Below, one piece after another: positions 1 to 4,888 of a stretch of 6,312 bases of DNA (positions are counted from its first letter, which is position 1; each line of letters begins with the position of its first letter). Source of the DNA: JAAZNO01 sp012798275 (GTDB lineage Bacteria > Chloroflexota > Anaerolineae > B4-G1 > SLSP01); contig DAOPQD010000139.1 in assembly GCA_035347995.1 (NCBI GenBank), positions 1-6,312 of the forward strand, read 5' to 3'. Below the pieces are notes generated by a model. The model had not been told where the DNA came from. It saw nothing but the letters and a program-made list of their open reading frames with translations, and did no database searches. The position numbers and the translations under genes are program-made.

Positions 1-6
1 AATAAG

Positions 7-45
7 GGGGTTTTGCAGGCGGGCGTAGCCCGCCTGCAAAACCCC
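7..45. other. Perfect 18-bp stem hairpin with 3-nt loop
   Basis: Positions 7-24 are the exact reverse complement of 28-45, with the trinucleotide GTA as loop. The stem is layered: an outer GGGG/CCCC clamp, then TTTT/AAAA, then a GC-rich inner part. On the plus strand it is followed by ACA and a run of A, so it is not a plus-strand intrinsic terminator. On the minus strand it is followed by CTTATT, a weak U-rich tail at the window edge. It lies directly beyond the U-tract of the stronger terminator at 48-91. It could therefore be a second, back-up minus-strand terminator, or belong to a gene left of the window. The structure is certain from sequence; the role is inferred. Confidence 0.6.
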
Positions 46-47
46 AC

Positions 48-91
48 AAAAAAAAAGTTCCCCTTCCCCCCGCGCGCGCGGGGGGAAGGGG
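48..91 (-). terminator. Rho-independent terminator of the six-gene minus-strand cluster
   Basis: Positions 60-91 form a perfect 32-bp palindrome (16-bp arms, almost all G/C). Read on the minus strand it is followed by AAC and then nine uninterrupted T (complement of A48-A56). A GC-rich hairpin plus U9 is the classic intrinsic terminator layout. The plus strand has no T-run after the hairpin, so it works in one direction only, that of the genes. It is about 240 nt beyond the sbcD stop codon, and no minus-strand gene lies between, so it most likely ends the operon transcript. The centre is alternating GC for 8 bp. Confidence 0.85.
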
Positions 92-144
92 CCAGGGGAT
101 AGGGGGCAAAAGTTGATTCTCAATCTTCAGCAATCACCAGGAAA

Positions 145-250
145 TCTTGCGTTTTTTAGTCAGTGACGGTACCTTTGTCACGCAAGTGATTTTTTCGCTT
201 ATTCGCTTTTTCGCTGATTCGCTGACTGCTGACCGCTGATCTCTATTTTC
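145..250 (+). repeat. Left copy of ~105-bp dispersed inverted repeat
   Basis: This segment matches the reverse complement of 6208-6312 nearly base for base. The 5' part (145-193) differs only at position 166 (A here, G in the other copy). The 3' part (194-239) is a string of short units: four octamers of the TTCGCTNN type and then two heptamers (CTGCTGA, CCGCTGA), ending in TCTCTATTTTC. The other copy has three octamers and three heptamers. CTTGCG (146-151) can pair with CGCAAG (181-186), and TGAC (164-167) with GTCA (177-180), giving a bulged hairpin. TTGTCA at 175-180 resembles a -35 box, but no convincing -10 follows. The repeat runs directly into an SD and an ATG, just as the right copy runs into pdp. 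It may extend left of 145, which cannot be tested because the right copy is cut by the window end. Confidence 0.9.
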
Positions 251-251
251 G

Positions 252-292
252 AAGGAGTTGACATGTGCGGGCCTGGACATTGCCGGGAATGA
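252..292 (+). other. SD plus 9-codon mini-ORF after the left repeat
   Basis: AAGGAG at 252-257 is followed after 5 nt by ATG (263-265). That frame encodes MCGPGHCRE and stops at TGA (290-292). The stop overlaps the next ATG (289-291) as ATGA, an arrangement typical of translational coupling. The second frame continues to 525, antisense to the end of sbcD. The SD and start are good by eye, but nothing shows that the peptide is made. It could be a decayed remnant of a gene that once followed this repeat copy, a leader peptide, or chance. Confidence 0.25.
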
Positions 293-328
293 AACTGACG
301 TGTCCACGTGTTCACGTGCGCATGAGCT

Positions 329-1579
329 CTACTCTCCAGGCGCTTGATCCGTCTCGCCCTCCGGCCCCTCAAACAAGGCGCGCGCTTCTTCCAGATAAAG
401 GGCCAGTTCCGCCTCGCTCTTGCCCTTGCTCAGCAGATAGCGCTTCAACAAATGCTCGGGGGTCAGTGACTCGGGATCCAGCCCTTCAAGCCGATCGCGA
501 ACGGCGCGGTCAATCTCACGGTTGATCTGCGCGAAGAACGCTCCCTCCAGCAGCGGCATCAGCACCGCATCGCGGAGCAACGGCTCCTGTTCGGGGGTCA
601 GCGTCAACACCAGCCGCACGACAGCGTCCGTGATGGGGCGCCGCGACACGGCAGCACGCACGGCCGCCAGCGGTTCCGGCTCCGCGCGGACGTCCACTCG
701 CACGGTACAAAAACGGCGGGCCGGCAGCTCGACGTAACGCCAATCCGCCTGTCCCCGCCGCAGTTCGAGCCAGCAAAACCCCTTGGGCTGCTTCTCCTCG
801 CCGAAATCCACCCGCTCCAGACTGCCCGGGTACACCACCGGTGGCACATGCTCGGGGTTGAGATCCTGGTGTTGATGGATGTGCCCCAGGGCCACATAAT
901 CCCACGTCGGATCGCAGAGTGCTGAGAGGGGAAGGGTGACATCGCGTCCCACCATGATGTTGCGCTCCGAGCCCCAATGGGCATTTTCAACCGAGAAATG
1001 CCCCAGCAGCACCGTCGGGATGTCGGGATCGGCCCGCGCCGCGAGCTGCTGCATGAGGTCAACCAACGCGCCGCTCACCGCTTGATCCAGCGCCTCACGG
1101 CTCATGTGACGGTATTGCTCGCGGGTGAGCAAGCGCTGATGGACCGGGAACGGCACGGTCGCCACCTGCAAAGGCCCCCGGCGCGTCTCCAGGCGCACCA
1201 GCTCCGGGCGATCCGCCACGGTCACATGGGGCACCCCCAACGTGCTGAAGATTTCCACGCTGGAGGCCCGCTGTTCCATCAGCGGGATGTCGTGATTGCC
1301 CACAAGCAGCACCGTGGGGATAGCGGCCTCCGAGAGCCGCCGGATACGCTGCGCAAATTCGCGCTGATGGGTGGGACTGGGCGTCCGCGTGCGGAAGGCA
1401 TCCCCCGCGAAGAGCACCGCGTCCGCCTCATGCGTGATGGCATACGTCACCACCTCGTCCAACCGGCGCAGGAAATCCACGACGCGCAGATTCAGGCCCG
1501 TCCCCGGGTCGAGCCGCCCGTAATTCTCCATCCCGATGTGCAAATCGGCAAAGTGTAGAATGCGAATCGGATCAGCCAC
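329..1579 (-). CDS. sbcD: SbcD/Mre11-like DNA exonuclease subunit (calcineurin-like phosphoesterase)
   Basis: This 416-residue protein belongs to the metallophosphoesterase family of SbcD/Mre11. These are Mn-dependent nucleases that, with the ATPase SbcC/Rad50, open hairpins and trim DNA ends in recombination repair. The full set of metal-binding motifs is present: D12-x-H14, G59-D60, G94-N-H-D97, G193-H194 and G232-H-x-H235. The PGS-LER block at 251-256, followed by DFGEE, is typical of this family. A C-terminal part (about 366-405) with LTPEHLLKRYLL and a following helix resembles the SbcC/Rad50-binding tail. Length is close to E. coli SbcD (about 400). The start is GTG (1577-1579), preceded by GAGGGGG 4 nt upstream; the fold begins at once after it (IRILHFADLH). 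It is the last gene of the cluster, 39 nt after rpiB. No sbcC follows; the transcript runs into a terminator. SbcC, if present, must be encoded elsewhere. Confidence 0.88.
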   Translation of the reverse strand: MADPIRILHFADLHIGMENYGRLDPGTGLNLRVVDFLRRLDEVVTYAITHEADAVLFAGDAFRTRTPSPTHQREFAQRIRRLSEAAIPTVLLVGNHDIPLMEQRASSVEIFSTLGVPHVTVADRPELVRLETRRGPLQVATVPFPVHQRLLTREQYRHMSREALDQAVSGALVDLMQQLAARADPDIPTVLLGHFSVENAHWGSERNIMVGRDVTLPLSALCDPTWDYVALGHIHQHQDLNPEHVPPVVYPGSLERVDFGEEKQPKGFCWLELRRGQADWRYVELPARRFCTVRVDVRAEPEPLAAVRAAVSRRPITDAVVRLVLTLTPEQEPLLRDAVLMPLLEGAFFAQINREIDRAVRDRLEGLDPESLTPEHLLKRYLLSKGKSEAELALYLEEARALFEGPEGETDQAPGE

Positions 1580-1618
1580 GAAGCCCCCTCGACTGTCTCC
1601 CCTCAGTGTCCGTCACCC

Positions 1619-2065
1619 TCACGGCTCGGATTCAAGCGCCATGAGCTTCTCGACGCGCGCGCTGTGGCGACCGCCCTCAAACGCCGTGGTCAGAAAAGTG
1701 TCCACGATGTCCAGCGCCAGTCCCACGCCCACGACACGTCCCCCGAGCGCCAGGACGTTGGCGTCGTTGTGCAACCGCGCCATCCGCGCCATGTAGGAAT
1801 CCGTGCACAGCGCCGCCCGTATGCCGCGCACTTTGTTCGCGGCGATGGAAACGCCAATCCCCGTGCCACAGATCACAATGCCCAGCTCGCCCGCGCCAGC
1901 CGCCACCTGCTGTGCGACGCGACGTCCGTAGTCGGGATAGTCCACCGAGACCTGCGGCTCATACGTCCCCAGGTCCTCCACCTCGTGCCCCAGGGCCAGC
2001 AGATGAGCTTTCACGGCCGTCTTGAGCTCATACCCCGCATGATCGGAACCGATACAAATGCGCAT
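1619..2065 (-). CDS. rpiB: Ribose-5-phosphate isomerase B
   Basis: This 148-residue protein interconverts ribose 5-phosphate and ribulose 5-phosphate in the pentose phosphate pathway (LacAB/RpiB family, cytosolic). Visible hallmarks are SDHAG at 7-11, DYPDYG at 42-47, the catalytic-cysteine loop VICGTGIG with C66, the block AANKVRGIRAALC, and H99 in RLHNDANVLALGG. C66 and H99 fall at the numbers known for E. coli RpiB. The C-terminal FEGGRHSARV segment is also typical, and the length is standard. The ATG at 2063-2065 is chosen over upstream starts because it begins at the family N-terminus (MRICIGSDHAG) and has GGGGGTG 5 nt upstream. The gap to the ung stop is 13 nt, and the SD directly follows the ung TAA, so translation is probably coupled. 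Some family members act on allose 6-phosphate or galactose 6-phosphate, but nothing here suggests that. Confidence 0.94.
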   Translation of the reverse strand: MRICIGSDHAGYELKTAVKAHLLALGHEVEDLGTYEPQVSVDYPDYGRRVAQQVAAGAGELGIVICGTGIGVSIAANKVRGIRAALCTDSYMARMARLHNDANVLALGGRVVGVGLALDIVDTFLTTAFEGGRHSARVEKLMALESEP

Positions 2066-2078
2066 CCCGTCACCCCCT

Positions 2079-2741
2079 TTACCAGCAAATAGCGCGCTTG
2101 CCATGAGCGCGCAGGTAAGCGTTTGCCCGCGAGAAATGCCCACATCCGAAAAAGCCGCGATGCGCCGCCAGCGGCGAAGGATGCGGCGCTTCGAGGATCA
2201 AATGCCGCTGTCCATCCATCAACGCGCGCCGGGCCTGAGCGTGCGCGCCCCACAGCATAAACACCAGCCCTTCGCGCTGTTCATGCAGCGCCATGAGAAT
2301 GTCATCGGTCAGCGCCTCCCATCCCAACCCCCGATGTGAGCCCGGCTTGCCCATCGCCACCGTCAAAATTGTGTTGAGCAACAACACGCCCTTATCCGCC
2401 CAATGGGTGAGATCGGTGGAAAAAGAGGGGGGCGCGCCGGCGTACACGTCCCGCGCGACTTCCCGGAAGATGTTCCGCAACGAGGGCGGCGCGGCGACCC
2501 CCTCCGGCACCGAAAAAGCCAGTCCATCAGCCTGCCCTGCTCCGTGATAGGGATCCTGTCCCACGATGATCACCTGCACCGCCGCGAAGGGCGTGCGCTC
2601 CAGGGCGTAGAAGACGCGCTCCTCCGCCGGATAGACCGTCTCCTGTTCGCGCCGCGCCGCCACGGCAGCGAGCACGTCCAGGTGATAGCCCGCTGCCAAC
2701 AACGGCGCCGCTTGCACCCAATCCCCCAAACGGTCAGACAT
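2079..2741 (-). CDS. ung: Uracil-DNA glycosylase, family 1
   Basis: This enzyme cuts uracil from DNA, starting base excision repair after cytosine deamination or dUMP incorporation. With the start at 2741 it has 220 residues, near the 229 of E. coli Ung. The water-activating loop GQDPYH is at 61-66 (catalytic D63). GLAFSV is at 73-78, PPSL at 85-88, GVLLLNT at 118-124 (uracil-binding N123) and LWGAHAQ at 163-169. The DNA-intercalating loop HPSPL is at 187-191 (H187), followed by HRGFFGC. This makes it clearly family 1 rather than the Fe-S families 4/5. The frame stays open to an ATG at 2795, and another ATG lies at 2756. I prefer 2741 because the conserved fold follows it and a GGGGGCG sequence lies just upstream; 2756 remains possible. 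The start overlaps the MFS stop (2734-2736) by 8 nt, which implies co-translation. Confidence 0.94.
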   Translation of the reverse strand: MSDRLGDWVQAAPLLAAGYHLDVLAAVAARREQETVYPAEERVFYALERTPFAAVQVIIVGQDPYHGAGQADGLAFSVPEGVAAPPSLRNIFREVARDVYAGAPPSFSTDLTHWADKGVLLLNTILTVAMGKPGSHRGLGWEALTDDILMALHEQREGLVFMLWGAHAQARRALMDGQRHLILEAPHPSPLAAHRGFFGCGHFSRANAYLRAHGKRAICW

Positions 2742-4119
2742 CAACGTCGCCCCCATTTCCCGCTCGCGGCTCAAGGCGTGCGGCTGGCAACGCACTGTCG
2801 TGATCCGGAATCAAAGTCTCCACATTGCGGATGACCGGGAACAGGTAGCCGCCCAGGCTCACGATCAGCGCGGCCGCTCCGAAGATGACAAACATCAGCG
2901 CGATGCCCGCGCCGGGGCCAACCCCCACCAGCCGGCCAAAGAGCGGGACTGCCGCTCCCCCCTCCCGCAACGCTGGCTCGAAGACTTTGTCCGCCAGCGG
3001 CCCGGCAAGCAACGACGCGATTGGCATGACCAGCCACGCGATCAGGCGTCGCGCGCCAAAGACCCGGCCCTGAATATCCGGCTCGACTTTGGCCTGCCAG
3101 ATGGCCTGATTGGAACCGTTGATCAGCGGGCTGAACGCGCTGCCGAGAAACAGCCCGACCGCCCAGAACGGCAGCGACTGCGCCAGGCCGAGCCATATCA
3201 TGCCGAACAACGCCGCTCCCGCCCAGCCGAGCAGCACGCCATGGACGCGCCGTCGAAAGCCGCCCCAGGTGCTCATCACGATCCCCCCCAGCAATGCCCC
3301 CAGCGCGCCGGCAGAATTCACCGCGCCGAAAGCCTGCGCGTCGTTCCCCGTGCGTCCCAGAATCATCGCCCCGAAGACAGAATATCCCAGGTTGTGAAAC
3401 AAATTGCCGAGCATGAAGATCAGCTGCAAGCCCAACAGGCCCGGACGGCTAAAGATGTAGCCGAAACCCATCAGGGACTCCTTGAGGAAGTTGCCTTGAG
3501 CCGCAACCCCGGCTGCCGTCCGCGCGGGTTGCGGAATGTGGCTGAACAGCAGCACGGTGATGGCAATGCTCGCCGTGACCAGATCTATGATCAGGAGGCC
3601 CGCGACCCCCACCGGCCCGATGAGAGCACCCGCGAGCAGCGGCGCGATAATCCCCGACGCCGCGCCGGCCGTTTCCAGCATCGCGTTAGCGCGCGCGTAC
3701 TGCGATTTGTGCAGCATCGTCGAGATCGCCGCGGAGTAAGCGGGCCACTGGAAGCCGTTCATGATCCCGCCGACGAGCGCCAGCGCGTACAGGTGCCAGA
3801 TCTGCAGCGTGCCGCTCAAATACAGCAGCAGAATAATCAGCGAGGTTACTGCCGCAGTCAGATCGCTCAGCATCATCATGAGCTTGCGGTTGGCGCGATC
3901 CACGATCGCGCCGATGAAGGGGCTGAGCAGGGTCATCGGGGCGACAAAAAAGAAGCCCGTCAGCGCCAGCGGCGTCGCCTGACCGCTCTTGCCGTAAACC
4001 CAAAAGGTAAGCGCAAACCCGCTCATCGCGGTGCCCAACAAAGAAAGCACCTGACTCACCCAGATGAGGGTGAAAGTGCGCATCCCGCCTTGCTGAACGG
4101 AGGAAGGTGTGTCCCGCAT
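2734..4119 (-). CDS. MFS transporter, drug-exporter-like (DHA3-type)
   Basis: This is a 461-residue integral membrane protein of the major facilitator superfamily. About twelve hydrophobic segments can be picked out by eye, the first near 16-40 and the last near 403-430, with a polar central loop near 195-215. The MFS motif A between helices 2 and 3 is present as G70-AIV-D74-R75-AN-R78-K79. The stretch near 376-406 (ADKVFEPAL, then GVGPGAGIAL) resembles a type seen in macrolide-efflux-like DHA3 exporters. A ~30-residue polar tail ends the protein. Substrate cannot be inferred; export of a small molecule with proton exchange is the family expectation. The ATG at 4117-4119 has only AAGG 9 nt upstream. 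An in-frame ATG twelve codons on (4081-4083) has a similar CAAGGCGG sequence upstream and would give MRTFTLIW, also a normal N-terminus for this family. It lies 14 nt after dcd and overlaps ung by 8 nt. Its link to nucleotide metabolism is unclear. Confidence 0.85.
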   Translation of the reverse strand: MRDTPSSVQQGGMRTFTLIWVSQVLSLLGTAMSGFALTFWVYGKSGQATPLALTGFFFVAPMTLLSPFIGAIVDRANRKLMMMLSDLTAAVTSLIILLLYLSGTLQIWHLYALALVGGIMNGFQWPAYSAAISTMLHKSQYARANAMLETAGAASGIIAPLLAGALIGPVGVAGLLIIDLVTASIAITVLLFSHIPQPARTAAGVAAQGNFLKESLMGFGYIFSRPGLLGLQLIFMLGNLFHNLGYSVFGAMILGRTGNDAQAFGAVNSAGALGALLGGIVMSTWGGFRRRVHGVLLGWAGAALFGMIWLGLAQSLPFWAVGLFLGSAFSPLINGSNQAIWQAKVEPDIQGRVFGARRLIAWLVMPIASLLAGPLADKVFEPALREGGAAVPLFGRLVGVGPGAGIALMFVIFGAAALIVSLGGYLFPVIRNVETLIPDHDSALPAARLEPRAGNGGDVDV

Positions 4120-4133
4120 TCGCCGCCGCCTTG

Positions 4134-4694
4134 CTACAACCGCGGCAGCACGACTCCGACCTGCCCTTGATACTTGCCCTTTTTGTCGGCGTAAGAGACT
4201 TCACAGGGCTCATCGCCCTCGAAGAAAAGCACCTGCGCGATGCCCTCGTTGGCATAAATCTTCGCGGGCAGCGGCGTCGTGTTGCTGATCTCGATGGTGA
4301 TATAACCGTGCCAACCGGGTTCGAGGGGAGTGAAATTGGTCACGATGCCACATCGCGCATACGTGGATTTCCCCAACACCGCCCCCAGGACATTGCGCGG
4401 CATACGGATATACTCCAGGCTGCGCGCCAGCGCGAAGGAATTCGGCGGGATGATGCAGAGCTCCCCCACAAAGTCCACCATGGCGTGCGGGTCAATGCCC
4501 TTGGGATCCACCACGGTGAGATTCCCCACCCCCGGCGTGAAGACCTTGAACTCGTTAGCGACCCGAATATCGTAACCATAAGATGAGAGCCCGTAGGAGA
4601 TGATCCCATCGCGGCGCTGCCCGTCATAGAACGGGTCAATCATCTGCTGTTCCAGCGCCATCCGGCGAATCCAATGATCAGGTTTGAGTCCCAT
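4134..4694 (-). CDS. dcd: dCTP deaminase
   Basis: This 186-residue enzyme deaminates dCTP to dUTP, the route to dUMP and thymidylate in many bacteria; the active form is a trimer of the dUTPase-like fold. Family motifs in order are SSYGYDIRVANEFK (37-50), the PPNSFALARSLEY block (83-95), GKSTYARCGI (108-117, with nucleotide-binding Ser/Arg), and GWHGYITIEISN (127-138), where E135 is the expected catalytic glutamate. LPAKIYANEG (142-151) and KYQGQ (174-178) follow. The sequence most resembles the Dcd form with N-terminus K-x-D-x-WIRRMA, not the shorter-motif E. coli form. A bifunctional Dcd-Dut activity is not excluded by eye. Start ATG 4692-4694 has AGGA 6 nt upstream. Dcd sits after the heptad tract, so it either shares the pdp transcript or has its own promoter in that gap, although none is obvious. 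No separate dut gene is in the window. Confidence 0.94.
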   Translation of the reverse strand: MGLKPDHWIRRMALEQQMIDPFYDGQRRDGIISYGLSSYGYDIRVANEFKVFTPGVGNLTVVDPKGIDPHAMVDFVGELCIIPPNSFALARSLEYIRMPRNVLGAVLGKSTYARCGIVTNFTPLEPGWHGYITIEISNTTPLPAKIYANEGIAQVLFFEGDEPCEVSYADKKGKYQGQVGVVLPRL

Positions 4695-4700
4695 AGCGTT

Positions 4701-4704
4701 TCCT
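4701..4704 (-). promoter_or_regulatory. Ribosome binding site of dcd
   Basis: Minus-strand AGGA lies 6 nt before the dcd ATG. The local leader, CACACAGGAAACGCTATG, differs from the well-known E. coli lacZ leader by a single missing base. This is probably chance, since the dcd coding sequence follows at once. The site fixes the dcd start, because no competing in-frame start with an SD lies nearby. Confidence 0.6.
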
Positions 4705-4720
4705 GTGTGCAGTCATCCGT

Positions 4721-4888
4721 GATGGGTAAGGGGTAATGGGGTCAGCATCCAGCAACCAGCCACCAGCATCCAGCTTCCAGCAACCAGCCACCAGCCACCA
4801 GCATCCAGTAACCAGCCACCAGCAACCAGTAACCAGCAACCAGCAACCAGTAACCAGCATCCAGCCACCAGCCACCAGCATCCAGCCT
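4721..4888. repeat. 24-unit heptanucleotide tandem tract between pdp and dcd
   Basis: Twenty units of the form CCAGNNN start every 7 bp without a single phase slip from 4749 to 4882. A near unit, TCAGCAT, occupies 4742-4748. Three further heptads of another type (GATGGGT, AAGGGGT, AATGGGG) fill 4721-4741 in the same register. The whole is 168 bp, exactly 24 x 7. The CCAG core is invariant; the three following bases are mostly CAA, CCA, CAT or TAA (one CTT, one CCT). The sub-pattern CCA-CCA-CAT occurs twice (from 4784 and from 4861). On the transcribed sense (minus) the core reads CTGG, giving a GG pair every 7 nt. The tract touches the pdp stop codon (4887-4889). It resembles the heptameric short tandem repeats known from cyanobacteria and other genomes. 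A role is unknown; slippage expansion is the simplest origin. Confidence 0.93.

Larger units (their letters stand above)
92..328. other. Non-coding region between the sbcD stop and the terminator
   Basis: This is the 3' flank of the cluster. It contains a G-rich start (92-106), an AT-richer stretch (107-144) with no recognisable motif, the dispersed repeat copy (145-250), an SD-like AAGGAG with a 9-codon mini-ORF on the plus strand (252-292), and a small tandem octamer with core ACGTG at 298, 306 and 314. No minus-strand gene was found here. A plus-strand reading frame from 289 runs to 525, but most of it is antisense to sbcD and has no recognisable protein character. If the minus-strand transcript reaches the terminator at 48-91, this region would be its long 3' untranslated part. 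Confidence 0.6.

Noticed and set aside
977..1558. Plus-strand 193-codon open frame antisense to sbcD
   Set aside because: The sbcD frame carries all phosphoesterase motifs; this one is an Arg/His-rich shadow.
2742..2795. Longer ung start at 2795
   Set aside because: It would extend the overlap with the MFS gene to more than 60 nt and add 18 residues with no family similarity.
2800..4170. Plus-strand 456-codon open frame antisense to the MFS gene
   Set aside because: Its product is rich in Arg, Gln, His and Asp, as expected for the complement of a GC-rich membrane-protein gene. The minus strand encodes an unmistakable MFS protein.
4691..4712. Possible vector contamination because the dcd leader resembles the lacZ leader
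   Set aside because: The similarity is about 18 nt with a missing base. It leads straight into a native dcd gene, and no other vector-like sequence is seen.
4678..4881. Minus-strand 67-codon frame rich in Trp, Gly and Leu with a heptapeptide period
   Set aside because: It is the translation of the 7-bp tandem tract (21 nt gives 7 residues in any frame) and overlaps the dcd start. It has no proper SD and no sign of a protein beyond the repeat.
4721..4888. Heptad tract considered as a CRISPR array
   Set aside because: Units are 7 bp with no spacers, no 24-40-bp direct repeats and no cas genes nearby.
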